This document shows, in pieces, positions 27,831 through 36,923 of a stretch of DNA of 64,000 bases; positions within the stretch are counted from its first letter, which is position 1, and each line of letters opens with the position of its first letter. This stretch comes from Chryseobacterium gleum. GTDB taxonomy: Bacteria > Bacteroidota > Bacteroidia > Flavobacteriales_D > Sanyastnellaceae. The notes under the pieces were generated by a model, which was not told the origin of the DNA, did not search any database, and saw only the letters and a list, made by a program, of their open reading frames with translations. The position numbers were made by a program, and so were the translations under genes. The stretch spans positions 1 to 64,000 of the forward strand of contig CAMCVP010000007.1 in assembly GCA_945881835.1 (NCBI GenBank), given 5' to 3'.

Positions 27831-30290
27831 TTACATAGGGTCCACGTCAATAGACACGCGAACCATTTTATATTTTTGTTGGGAAGTGAGAGCGTGCGAA
27901 CAATCTAAGAGATAGCGTTTCACTTGAGGAGGTGGTAATTCTTGTGGAATTCGAATCCAGAATTGTTGAATGTAATAGTTGTTCACACGGCCAATGGCGG
28001 GCGTTTCTGGGCCTGTGTAATTTCCAAATAATGAAGAAAAAAACCATCGTGCTAATTCAGCGGCTGCACCTAAGACAACACCCAATTCTTTGTGCTTAAT
28101 CGTAAGTTTAATCATACGCTTAAACGGCGGATACCTGAACTGCTTACGCTCTGCGACTTCTAGGGTATAAAACTGCTCGTAATTGTTGTTCTCAATCAGC
28201 GGGAAAACCCAATGCTCAGGATCATACGTTTGAATAAGCACACGTCCGCGTTCTTCGCGTCTTCCGCTTCTTCCAGAAACCTGCACCATCATTTGAAAGG
28301 CACGTTCGATGGAACGAAAATCGGGATGTTTCAACATGCGGTCGGCGTTTAAAATTCCAACCAAATGAACATTGCTGAAGTCAAGACCCTTCGTTACCAT
28401 CTGCGTTCCAATAAGCACATCGGTCTTTCCGCTTTCAAATTCAGAGATGATTTTATGGTGCGCATGTTTGCCTCGCGCTACATCCAAGTCCATACGCGAA
28501 ATGCGAATATGCGGAAGGCATTCGCCCAACTCTTCTTCAATGCGCTCGGTTCCTGCGCCCAACATTTTGAAAGCGTTCGCTCCGCATGAAGGACATTGCT
28601 GCACCGGAATTTCATGATGACCGCAGTAATGACAGCGCAGTTCATGATGAAATTTGTGATAAGTCAAACTCACATCGCAGTTCTTACACTCGGGCGTGTA
28701 ATGACACATTTCGCATTCCCAAAGCGGCGTATAGCCTCTTCGGTTTTGAAACAAAATCACTTGCTTTCCAGCCTTCACTGTTGCGTCTATTGCTTCTAGC
28801 AAAACAGAAGAAAAGACTCCTTGCATGCGCTTCGCTTGAAGCTCTGAGCGAAGGTTTACAAAATTTATTTTAGGTTGAACGGCATTGCCATAACGCTCGA
28901 ACATTTCAACCAGCTGATACTTGTTTTGTTTCGCGTTGAAGTACGATTCCAATGAAGGAGTTGCGCTACCTAACACCACTTGTGCGTTTGATAAAACACT
29001 CAACTTTATCGCAGTGTCTCTCGCGTGATAACGCGGGGCTGGGTCTTGTTGCTTGAACGTTCCTTCGTGCTCTTCGTCGACTATGATTAAACCTAAATTT
29101 TCAAAGGGAAGAAACACACCCGAACGTGCAGCCAATACCACATCGAATCGATGTAAATCTGAATGCACCCGATGCCATACTTCTGTGCGTTCATGGGTGC
29201 TGTAGCCACTGTGGTAAACGCCAACGCGTGTTCCAAAATATTTCTGAATGCGGTCAATTAAATGCGAAGTCAATGCAATTTCAGGAACCAATAACAATAC
29301 TTGTTTTCCTTGTTGAATTTGCTCTTGCATGAGATGCAAATACACCTCGGTTTTTCCGGAAGAGGTTACTCCGTGCAGCAGCGTTACTCCAGCATGCGAT
29401 TTGATTTTTTCAAAAGCACTCTGTTGCAATTCGCTTAAAACCGGAAGTGGTAACAATTCATGATCCCCTGTAACCATGCGCAATTCTGATCGTTCTTCAA
29501 TGGCAAGAATTCCCTTCTTCACCAACGCTGAAATGGCTGAAGCGTCGGTCTTCGATTGTATCTCGAGTTCCTTTTTCTTCACAGAGTCTCCGCTCGTTCC
29601 GTCCCACTTGCTCATTTGCAAAAAGGTCATGAGCACTTGAATCTGCTTATCTGCATTGCGTTTTTCCAAAGCAGAAAAATGATGTTGCAACTGTTCGTCG
29701 GTATTCCCGTTTTCTCCAACGGTAACATAAGAAACACGCTTCGGAATGAACTTTTCCTTTACCTCTTCAAACGACGCAATGGCGTTCTTCTTCAATAAAT
29801 TTTTCAATGTAGAATGAATGGAAACCTTTGGCAGTGCATGTTGTATGTCTTTCGACATAACACCCATACCGCGATCTTTTTCCAAAATAACATCTACAAC
29901 CGAACGTTCATTCGGTGTTAATTCAACAGCAAGATCCTTTGTTGTGTAAACCGTTTCACTCGATAGTTTCAATCCACTTGGAAGTGCGGCAGTCATGACT
30001 TCTCCGAGCGTGCAAGCGTAGTATTTCGCAATCCATTCCCACAGTTGCATCTGTGTTTCTGAAACCACAGGAACATCGTCAAGCACCTCTTCAAAATACT
30101 TTGCGGCGTAGTCCTTCGGAACCTCTTCGTGCACGCGCCAAATAATGGCAGTGTAGCGTTTTGATTTTCCCAATGGCACTACCACGCGCACACCTTGTTG
30201 AACGTAGTTCTCCCAAGCCACAGGAACCCTGTAGGTAAGCACTTGCGGAAGTGCTAGCGGAACAACTACATCAACAAAAAATGTTTTCAT
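27831..30290 (-). CDS. priA: Primosomal protein N' (PriA helicase)
   Basis: Replication-restart 3'-5' helicase that reloads the replisome at stalled forks. The 819-residue protein has the N-terminal 3'-DNA-binding domain (VDVVVPLALPQVLTYRVP). The helicase core has LLHGVTSSGKTEVYL (Walker A) and LIIVDEEHEGTFKQ (DEEH box). The zinc-binding insertion has four paired cysteine motifs (CEMC, CKNC, CHYC, CPSC), and motif V/VI regions include GTQMVTKGLDF and QVSGRSGR. It lies between clpP and clpX on the minus strand. A perfect inverted repeat at 30305-30329 separates it from clpP. Confidence 0.96.
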   Translation of the reverse strand: MKTFFVDVVVPLALPQVLTYRVPVAWENYVQQGVRVVVPLGKSKRYTAIIWRVHEEVPKDYAAKYFEEVLDDVPVVSETQMQLWEWIAKYYACTLGEVMTAALPSGLKLSSETVYTTKDLAVELTPNERSVVDVILEKDRGMGVMSKDIQHALPKVSIHSTLKNLLKKNAIASFEEVKEKFIPKRVSYVTVGENGNTDEQLQHHFSALEKRNADKQIQVLMTFLQMSKWDGTSGDSVKKKELEIQSKTDASAISALVKKGILAIEERSELRMVTGDHELLPLPVLSELQQSAFEKIKSHAGVTLLHGVTSSGKTEVYLHLMQEQIQQGKQVLLLVPEIALTSHLIDRIQKYFGTRVGVYHSGYSTHERTEVWHRVHSDLHRFDVVLAARSGVFLPFENLGLIIVDEEHEGTFKQQDPAPRYHARDTAIKLSVLSNAQVVLGSATPSLESYFNAKQNKYQLVEMFERYGNAVQPKINFVNLRSELQAKRMQGVFSSVLLEAIDATVKAGKQVILFQNRRGYTPLWECEMCHYTPECKNCDVSLTYHKFHHELRCHYCGHHEIPVQQCPSCGANAFKMLGAGTERIEEELGECLPHIRISRMDLDVARGKHAHHKIISEFESGKTDVLIGTQMVTKGLDFSNVHLVGILNADRMLKHPDFRSIERAFQMMVQVSGRSGRREERGRVLIQTYDPEHWVFPLIENNNYEQFYTLEVAERKQFRYPPFKRMIKLTIKHKELGVVLGAAAELARWFFSSLFGNYTGPETPAIGRVNNYYIQQFWIRIPQELPPPQVKRYLLDCSHALTSQQKYKMVRVSIDVDPM

Positions 30291-30304
30291 CGTCTATAAA
30301 CAAA

Positions 30305-30329
30305 TAGAGACACGAAGGTCGTGTCTCTA
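30305..30329. repeat. Perfect 11-base-stem palindrome, REP-like
   Basis: TAGAGACACGA and TCGTGTCTCTA are exact inverted copies with a three-base loop (AGG), filling much of the 60-base gap between clpP and priA. The TAGAGAC...GTCTCTA frame resembles small dispersed palindromic repeats I recall from Bacteroidota and cyanobacterial genomes. It could also weaken read-through from clpP. Confidence 0.5.
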
Positions 30330-30350
30330 CTCTAATGTGAATTGAAATGA

Positions 30351-31031
30351 TTATGGTTTTCTTTCCAAAACTTCGTCAATCATACCGTATTCTTTCGCCT
30401 CAGATGCAATCATCCAGTAATCGCGATCGCTGTCTGCCCATACTTGGTCGTATGATTTACCGCTGTGCGTAGCAATGATGTCGTACAATTCTTTCTTCAA
30501 TTTTTGAATTTCACGTGCAGTGATTTCAATGTCAGAAGCTTGTCCGCGTGCACCACCCAAAGGTTGGTGAATCATTACACGTGAATGCTTCAATCCTGTG
30601 CGTTTTCCTGATTGACCAGCACACAACAAAACAGCTCCCATAGAAGCGGCCATACCTGTGCAAATGGTTGCAACGTCTGGATTAATGTATTGCATGGTGT
30701 CATAGATACCTAGGCCCGCGTATACACTTCCTCCTGGAGAGTTAATGTAGATCTGAATGTCTTTCTTCGAGTCTGTGCTTTCCAAAAACAACAACTGCGC
30801 TTGAATAATATTCGCGATGTAGTCATCGATTTCAGTTCCCAAGAAAATAATTCTATCAGCCATCAAACGAGAGAATACATCTACCTCACGGAAAGGCATG
30901 TGACGCTCTTCAATAACTGTTCTCGTCATGTTCTCTGGACCATACATGTGAGAAATCACATCGTTCACCACTGTGCTATTGATACCGAGATGGCCAGTAG
31001 CATATTTTTTAAATTCTTTACGTTCGAACAT
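30351..31031 (-). CDS. clpP: ATP-dependent Clp protease proteolytic subunit
   Basis: Serine-protease chamber of ClpXP. The 226-residue protein carries the catalytic Ser in [13 protein letters not shown], the catalytic His in [14 protein letters not shown] and the Asp in a following helix region near DSDRDYW. Other markers are [15 protein letters not shown] and [20 protein letters not shown]. The N-terminus is about 25 residues longer than E. coli ClpP, probably a processed propeptide. A TATCTTCG box lies 16 bases before the ATG. It is transcribed toward priA and clpX, with a palindromic repeat in between. Confidence 0.97.
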   Translation of the reverse strand: MFERKEFKKYATGHLGINSTVVNDVISHMYGPENMTRTVIEERHMPFREVDVFSRLMADRIIFLGTEIDDYIANIIQAQLLFLESTDSKKDIQIYINSPGGSVYAGLGIYDTMQYINPDVATICTGMAASMGAVLLCAGQSGKRTGLKHSRVMIHQPLGGARGQASDIEITAREIQKLKKELYDIIATHSGKSYDQVWADSDRDYWMIASEAKEYGMIDEVLERKP

Positions 31032-31047
31032 ATAGTAATATTTGTGT

Positions 31048-31055
31048 CGAAGATA
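31048..31055 (-). promoter_or_regulatory. -7-like promoter box for clpP
   Basis: TATCTTCG on the minus strand differs from TAnnTTTG at one base and ends 16 bases before the clpP ATG. TTTC lies roughly 17 bases further upstream. Confidence 0.4.
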
Positions 31056-31104
31056 CAGCGGTTTTTAATTCGAAACCGTGACTTCAAACAGTAGACTTTT
31101 CAAC

Positions 31105-31329
31105 TTATTCAATAATTTCAAAACGCTTGAACTTGATGCGTCCAAGCTCACATTCGTCTTCCCACATGGCAAGCGGGCGGGCATATACAGATCCGAAAGG
31201 AACAGATTTATACACAACCAGCGCTTCCTGATTTTCACTGTGATTGGCTAAGGTAATAATTTCGTAAACCCCACCTTTGTAATGTTTCCAACGTTCGCCC
31301 GGCATCGGGTATCTCAAAGCTTTTTCCAT
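31105..31329 (-). CDS. DUF1653 domain protein
   Basis: A 74-residue single-domain protein of unknown function. The whole sequence is the DUF1653 module: GERWKHYKGGVYEIITLANHSE, then ALVVYKSVPFGSVYARPLAMWEDE. Proteins of this family are small SH3-like barrels, sometimes fused to other domains. It begins nine bases after the dnaG stop on the same strand, so it is likely made from the dnaG message. There are no signal peptide or catalytic motifs. No function is proposed. Confidence 0.85.
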   Translation of the reverse strand: MEKALRYPMPGERWKHYKGGVYEIITLANHSENQEALVVYKSVPFGSVYARPLAMWEDECELGRIKFKRFEIIE

Positions 31330-31338
31330 TGTATTGTT

Positions 31339-33309
31339 TTATAAAACTACAGTTCCAAAATTATCTGCTAATTGCTTTCTCACATCGTCTAAACGTTTCT
31401 TTTCAGCCAATAAAATCATGACTTCGTCTTCGTTCGTTTCAACTTCAAGTTGGGTCTCAATTGCTTTGGCCGCGATTTGCACGTGTCGCATTTTCATGCG
31501 AAATAAACAATCCTTCGCTGCTTTTCCTATGACATACTCCTCTGATTCGGTTAATATGCCGTGCTTCGTCTTCCAGTTCTCGCTTATCTGATGACGTGTG
31601 GTGAGTACGTTTACGGCTTCGCTTCGAACGCTTTCTTCCTCGTGAGAAGTAAAATTGTGATGACTCGGCATTTGATTTTCCTTCACCAACTCCAAATACT
31701 CCTTTAACATTTTTGAATAAACGCCAGACTGAAGTGTCATGAAATCATGCTCAAGATTTCCAATTAAATAATCGGCTACCGACAAATGAATGACTTCACG
31801 TTTTCCCTCTTCGTTAACAATTTCAATGGGCATTTCATATTCCCCGAACATCAAAAGAATGCGCATGAAATCGCGCTCTTGGGCTTCTGCATTCAGCGTG
31901 TCGGGAACAGGAACCGTCTCGTCGAAAGGCGTTGGTGCAGGAGTTTCAGCAGTTGCGTGAACCCCTCCTTCTTCAGAGGAAGCCGATTTACCCGATCCTT
32001 TCTTTAAATTTTCTTGAAGTGATTTGTTCAATTCTAAGAATAGAACAGACTCTCCAATACCCATGATTTGCGAGCAGTCTTGCACAAAAACAGAACGCTT
32101 AATGGCATCTGGAATTAGCGAAATGCTGTCAACTATACCACGAATAAGACCCGCTTTTTTTATCGGGTCATTGCCCACTTCTTCAAGAAGTAAAGCCGTT
32201 TTATATCGAATGAAATCCTTCGCGTTATCCTTCACATACAGCTGAATCTCTTCACTGCTGTGCTTTCTAGAATAACTGTCTGGGTCATCGCCATCTGGAA
32301 ATGTTGCAACGCGAACGTTCAACCCTTCCTTCAAGATCATGTCAATACCGCGGAAACTCGCTTTAATTCCCGCTTTGTCACCATCGTATAAAATTGTAAT
32401 GTTCTGCGTGAATCGACGAATCAAACGAATCTGACCTTCGGTCAAACTTGTTCCGCTACTTGCTACAACGTTCTCTACGCCCGCTTGATGAAGCGCAATT
32501 ACGTCTGTATATCCTTCAACCAAAAAACAGTTGTCTTCCTTCACCATCGCGTTCTTCGCGAGGTGCAAGCCATACAAGGTGTTCGACTTGTGATAAAGAT
32601 CGCTTTCCGGACTGTTGAAATATTTCGCAATGTCCTTTTCTGCTTTCAGTGTTCTTCCACCAAACGCAATCACCTTTCCACTCACATTGTGAATGGGGAA
32701 CATCACCCTTCCGCGGAAGAAGTCATATGGCGAACCGTCCTTCTCGCGTGTTAAACCGGTCTTCAACAAATAGGTCAATGAATGCCCCGCAGACAGCGCC
32801 GCTTGAGACATCTTGTCCCATCCGTCTGGACAATAGCCCAACTGAAATTTCTTCAAAGTGTCTTCTCGAAATCCGCGCGATTCGAAATAAGAAAGCCCAA
32901 TGGCTCTTCCCATTTCCGAATTGTACATCTGATCTTGGAAATACTTATTGGCGAAATCGGTTACAACAGAAAGTTGTTCGCGTTCGCTCTTTTCAGCTTT
33001 TTGCTCGTCTGTCTGACTCTCTTCTTCAATCTCTATGTTGTACCTGTTGGCCAACCAGCGCAAGGCTTCCGGATAGGAAAGCTTCTCGTGCTGCATTAGA
33101 AAGTCAATCGCGTTTCCGCCTTTTCCAGAACTGAAATCTTTGTAAATACCTTTCGCTGGAACGACGAAAAAACTCGGTGTTTTTTCATTCACAAACGGAG
33201 AAAGGCCGCGATAAGAAGACCCGCTTTTTTTCAAATGAACAAACTCTCCAACCACATCTTCAATAAGAATGGCCTGGAAAATTCTGTCTATGGTGGAACG
33301 GGAAATCAT
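31339..33309 (-). CDS. dnaG: DNA primase with degenerate zinc finger
   Basis: Synthesises RNA primers for replication. The 656-residue protein has the DnaG order: an N-terminal finger domain, then the TOPRIM core (DNCFLVEGYTDVIALHQAG, and the acidic ILYDGDKAGIKAS), then a C-terminal helicase-binding region. The zinc-binding CHC2 motif is degenerate. The expected Cys37, His40, Cys58 and Cys61 read Ser, Val, Asp and Ser (GLSPFV and YKDFSSGKGG), while the surrounding fold residues NEKTPSF are kept. I recall similar loss in other flavobacteria, but cannot check it here. A TACCTTTG box sits in the 19-base gap after leuS. Confidence 0.94.
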   Translation of the reverse strand: MISRSTIDRIFQAILIEDVVGEFVHLKKSGSSYRGLSPFVNEKTPSFFVVPAKGIYKDFSSGKGGNAIDFLMQHEKLSYPEALRWLANRYNIEIEEESQTDEQKAEKSEREQLSVVTDFANKYFQDQMYNSEMGRAIGLSYFESRGFREDTLKKFQLGYCPDGWDKMSQAALSAGHSLTYLLKTGLTREKDGSPYDFFRGRVMFPIHNVSGKVIAFGGRTLKAEKDIAKYFNSPESDLYHKSNTLYGLHLAKNAMVKEDNCFLVEGYTDVIALHQAGVENVVASSGTSLTEGQIRLIRRFTQNITILYDGDKAGIKASFRGIDMILKEGLNVRVATFPDGDDPDSYSRKHSSEEIQLYVKDNAKDFIRYKTALLLEEVGNDPIKKAGLIRGIVDSISLIPDAIKRSVFVQDCSQIMGIGESVLFLELNKSLQENLKKGSGKSASSEEGGVHATAETPAPTPFDETVPVPDTLNAEAQERDFMRILLMFGEYEMPIEIVNEEGKREVIHLSVADYLIGNLEHDFMTLQSGVYSKMLKEYLELVKENQMPSHHNFTSHEEESVRSEAVNVLTTRHQISENWKTKHGILTESEEYVIGKAAKDCLFRMKMRHVQIAAKAIETQLEVETNEDEVMILLAEKKRLDDVRKQLADNFGTVVL

Positions 33310-33317
33310 GGGACTAC

Positions 33318-33325
33318 CAAAGGTA
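33318..33325 (-). promoter_or_regulatory. -7 promoter box for dnaG
   Basis: TACCTTTG on the minus strand fits TAnnTTTG and ends eight bases before the dnaG ATG. It occupies most of the 19-base gap between leuS and dnaG, and implies a very short leader. Confidence 0.5.
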
Positions 33326-33328
33326 GTG

Positions 33329-36136
33329 TTACATGACTACATTCACAATACGTTTTGGAACAACAATAATCTTTTTCGGGGTTTTTCCTTCCAAATATTT
33401 CGCTGTGCTTTCGTGAGCCATTACTTGTGCCTCAACATCTGCGGCACTCATACCCACCGGAAACGACAGGAAGAATCTGGTTTTTCCGTTGAAAGAAACT
33501 GGATATTCGAAGTTATCGTCTTCCAAAAACTTGTTCTCGGCAACTGGCCAAGACTCGTTCATAACTGAAGTCGTGTGACCCAAGTTCTGCCAAAGTTCTT
33601 CTGCCAAATGCGGTGCATACGGAGAAAGCATAATTACCAACGGCTCCAACGCTGAACGCTTGTTGCACTTCAGATCCGTCAATTCGTTCGTTGCAATCAT
33701 GAAGGCACTTACAACAGTATTCCAAGAGAAGCGCTCCAAGTCTTCAGTGATCTTCTTAATGGTCTTGTGAACCACCTTCATTTCAGCTGCAGTGGCTTCT
33801 TCAGAAGAAACTGAGAACGTTTCGTTCTCTAAAAACAAGCGGTGGAATCGACGCAAGAAGTTGTGAACGCCGCTTATTCCCTTGGTATCCCAAGGCTTGC
33901 TTTGCTCAACAGGGCCTAAGAACATTTCGTAGCAACGCAAAGTGTCTGCTCCGAATTTCTCTACCAACTCGTCTGGCGTTTGAACGTTGTACTTCGACTT
34001 CGACATTTTCTCAACTTCCCAACCGCAGGTGTATTCGCCATTTTCATTCAACATGAATTCTGCGTTCGCGTATTCAGGAAGCCAATTCTTGAATGCTTCA
34101 ATGTTCAATTTGTCGTTGTCTACCAAAGAAATATCGGCATACAAGCGTTGTGTTTCAAACTCTTTTCTACGCTCGAATGTAATGAAGGTATTGCTGTCTT
34201 TTATGCGGTAAACAAAGCTGCTGCGCCCAAGGATCATTCCTTGGTTAATCATCTTCTTGAACGGCTCATTGAACGGTATGTAGCCCAAGTCGAACAACAC
34301 TTTCGTCCAAAAACGAGAATACAACAAGTGTCCGGTTGCATGCTCTGCACCGCCCATGTACAAGTCTACTTGTCCCCAATATTTAATGCGTTCTTCCGAA
34401 GCAAAAACCGAATGATTGTTCGGGTCCATGTAGCGTAAGAAATACCAAGAAGATCCCGCCCATCCTGGCATGGTGTTGCACTCCATAGGCATACCGTTTC
34501 TCTCCCAATTCTTCGCGCGAGCCAACGGTGGTTCGCCCGATTCTGTCGGAAGATAGGCGTCTACATCTGGCAATTGCGTGGGCAATTCTTCCGTGTCTAT
34601 CAAACGTGGAATTCCGTTTTCGTAATAAATCGGGAAGGGTTCTCCCCAATAACGTTGACGGCTAAACACGGCATCGCGCAAGCGATAGTTCACGCGTTTT
34701 TCTCCTGCACCTAATTCCACTAAACGCTCACAAACCGCATCAAATGCAGTGTGGTAGTTCATTCCATTTAGAAAATCGGAATTCGCAAGGGTCGCTTCTT
34801 TCGAGGTTTCTGCCTTTTCTGAAAGATCAGATTCAGCAAAAATATTTTTTATTTCTAGGTTGAAATGCTTCGCGAAATCATAGTCGCGCTGATCGCCTGC
34901 AGGTACCGCCATTACTGCGCCGGTTCCATATCCTGCTAACACGTAATCGCCAATCCAAACGGGAACTTGTTCTCCCGTTAACGGATGCAAAGCAAAGCTT
35001 CCTGTGAACACGCCCGAAATCTTTTTCTCGGCCATGCGATCACGCTCTGTTTTCAATTTCGCATTGGCAACATAATCCATCACAGCATCGCGCTGTTCCG
35101 CTGTTGTCAACACTTCCACACTTTCGTGTTCAGGAGCCAATGTTAAAAATGATACGCCGTACAAAGTATCTGGACGCGTTGTGAAAACTTCAATCGTTAC
35201 TTCTTTCTCTGCTTGAAAACGAACGCGCGCACCGGAAGATTTTCCGATCCAGTTGCGTTGAATTTCTTTAATGTTTTCAGGCCAATCAATAGTATCTAAA
35301 TCAGAAATTAAACGCTCAGAAAATGCAGAAATTCGCATACTCCACTGACGCATTTTCTTTTGCTCTACGGCATGTCCGCCGCGCTCACTAACGCCATCCT
35401 TAATTTCGTCGTTCGCCAAAACCGTTCCTAAGGCCGGACACCAATTCACCACAGAGTCTGCCAAATAAGACACGCGGTAATTCATAAGCAACGCTTCCTT
35501 CTGCGCTTCGCTCAAGCTTTTCCAGTCGGTATCGGTAAATTCTCCTTCGAAATAAGGAGAGAAAATATGATCGGCTTCCAACAAATAGGTCTTCCACCAC
35601 TCTTCGTCCATGTGAGCATTCACACCGTATGAACCGTTCTCTTCAAACTTCTCTATTAACTCTGAAATAGGTCTTGTCTTATTCGAATCTAAATCGTACC
35701 AAGCGTTGAACAACAATCCGAAAATCCATTGCGTCCACTTGTAATACTCGGGAGAACTGGTTCGAACCTCTCTGCTCCAATCGTATGAAAACCCTATCTT
35801 ATCAAGTTGTTCGCGGTAGCGTTCAATGTTTTGCTCTGTTGTTTTAGCGGGGTGTTGTCCGGTTAAAATAGCATACTGTTCCGCAGGCAATCCGAAAGAA
35901 TCGTATCCCATCGGGTGAAGAACATTATACCCTTTATGGCGCATGTATCGCGCATAAATATCAGACGCAATGTACCCCAGCGGATGACCCACGTGAAGAC
36001 CGGCCCCACTCGGATAAGGGAACATGTCTAGGACATAAAACTTCTTTTTATTCGGGTCTTCGGTAACTTTGTAAGACTCGTCTTGGGCCCATTTCTTGCG
36101 CCAGTTTGCTTCAATATTTCTAAAATCGTATTCCAT
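33329..36136 (-). CDS. leuS: Leucyl-tRNA synthetase
   Basis: Class I synthetase that charges tRNA(Leu). At 935 residues it is somewhat longer than E. coli LeuS (860). The HIGH motif appears as GLHVGHPLGYIASD and the KMSKS loop as VEKMSKSKYNVQTPDEL. The CP1 editing domain includes the threonine-rich VFTTRPDTLYGVSF and YGTGAVMAVPAGDQRDYDFA. The zinc/LeuS-specific regions near SSWYFLRYMDP and GGAEHATGHLLYSRFW are present. It is divergent from pyrH across 65 bases, and its end is 19 bases from dnaG. Confidence 0.97.
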   Translation of the reverse strand: MEYDFRNIEANWRKKWAQDESYKVTEDPNKKKFYVLDMFPYPSGAGLHVGHPLGYIASDIYARYMRHKGYNVLHPMGYDSFGLPAEQYAILTGQHPAKTTEQNIERYREQLDKIGFSYDWSREVRTSSPEYYKWTQWIFGLLFNAWYDLDSNKTRPISELIEKFEENGSYGVNAHMDEEWWKTYLLEADHIFSPYFEGEFTDTDWKSLSEAQKEALLMNYRVSYLADSVVNWCPALGTVLANDEIKDGVSERGGHAVEQKKMRQWSMRISAFSERLISDLDTIDWPENIKEIQRNWIGKSSGARVRFQAEKEVTIEVFTTRPDTLYGVSFLTLAPEHESVEVLTTAEQRDAVMDYVANAKLKTERDRMAEKKISGVFTGSFALHPLTGEQVPVWIGDYVLAGYGTGAVMAVPAGDQRDYDFAKHFNLEIKNIFAESDLSEKAETSKEATLANSDFLNGMNYHTAFDAVCERLVELGAGEKRVNYRLRDAVFSRQRYWGEPFPIYYENGIPRLIDTEELPTQLPDVDAYLPTESGEPPLARAKNWERNGMPMECNTMPGWAGSSWYFLRYMDPNNHSVFASEERIKYWGQVDLYMGGAEHATGHLLYSRFWTKVLFDLGYIPFNEPFKKMINQGMILGRSSFVYRIKDSNTFITFERRKEFETQRLYADISLVDNDKLNIEAFKNWLPEYANAEFMLNENGEYTCGWEVEKMSKSKYNVQTPDELVEKFGADTLRCYEMFLGPVEQSKPWDTKGISGVHNFLRRFHRLFLENETFSVSSEEATAAEMKVVHKTIKKITEDLERFSWNTVVSAFMIATNELTDLKCNKRSALEPLVIMLSPYAPHLAEELWQNLGHTTSVMNESWPVAENKFLEDDNFEYPVSFNGKTRFFLSFPVGMSAADVEAQVMAHESTAKYLEGKTPKKIIVVPKRIVNVVM

Positions 36137-36152
36137 AAATCGTGTAGAATCG

Positions 36153-36200
36153 TTCGCGAAGATAGGGCGCAGAATGACCTAATTCACTAACTTCGCGAAG
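36153..36200. promoter_or_regulatory. Divergent leuS/pyrH promoter region with repeated TTCGCGAA
   Basis: TTCGCGAA occurs at 36153-36160 and 36192-36199. Each copy overlaps a -7-like box: TATCTTCG for leuS (minus strand, 36157-36164, 20 bases before its ATG) and TAACTTCG for pyrH (36188-36195, six bases before its ATG). The symmetry suggests matched promoters or a shared regulator site. Confidence 0.45.
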
Positions 36201-36201
36201 T

Positions 36202-36909
36202 ATGAAATACCAACGCATTCTTCTAAAATTAAGTGGTGAAGCCTTAATGGGCGACAAACAGTTCGGAATTGACAACGTGCGCATTATGCAATACGCACAA
36301 GAAATCAAAGCTGTTTGGGAAAAAGGAGTTGAAGTCGCTATTGTTATCGGAGGTGGAAACATCTTCCGTGGAGTTCAAGCAGAACAAGGCGGAATGGAAC
36401 GCACGCAAGGCGATTACATGGGTATGTTAGCCACCATGATCAACAGCATGGCACTTCAAAGCGCATTGGAATCGGCACACGTTCCAACACGTTTGCAAAG
36501 CGCTATTGAAATGAAACAAATCTGCGAGCCCTTCATCAAGAGAAGAGCAGTAAGACATTTAGAGAAAAACCGTGTAGTCATCTTCGGCGCAGGAACGGGA
36601 AATCCTTTCTTCACAACCGATACAGCTGCATCGCTTCGTGCCATTGAGGTAGAGGCAGATGTGGTATTGAAAGGCACACGTGTTGACGGCATTTACACTG
36701 CAGATCCAGAGAAAGACCCAAGCGCTACGAAGTACGATACCGTTACTTTCAACGAGGTGTATGAGAAGGGATTGAACGTTATGGACATGACAGCGTTCAC
36801 CTTGTGTAACGAAAACAAATTGCCGATTATCATTTTCGACATGAACAGAGAAGGTAACCTTCTGAAATTAGTTTCTGGCGAAAACATTGGAACCAAAGTA
36901 GAATTTTAA
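36202..36909 (+). CDS. pyrH: UMP kinase
   Basis: Phosphorylates UMP to UDP in pyrimidine nucleotide synthesis. The 235-residue protein begins [19 protein letters not shown]. It has the amino-acid-kinase glycine loop [11 protein letters not shown], the ATP-binding segment [21 protein letters not shown], and the UMP kinase-specific [19 protein letters not shown] and [19 protein letters not shown]. It is followed by frr after 14 bases, a widespread pairing. The start lies six bases from a -7-like box, which would give an almost leaderless message. Confidence 0.97.
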   Translation: MKYQRILLKLSGEALMGDKQFGIDNVRIMQYAQEIKAVWEKGVEVAIVIGGGNIFRGVQAEQGGMERTQGDYMGMLATMINSMALQSALESAHVPTRLQSAIEMKQICEPFIKRRAVRHLEKNRVVIFGAGTGNPFFTTDTAASLRAIEVEADVVLKGTRVDGIYTADPEKDPSATKYDTVTFNEVYEKGLNVMDMTAFTLCNENKLPIIIFDMNREGNLLKLVSGENIGTKVEF

Positions 36910-36923
36910 AGCAGAACAATAGT

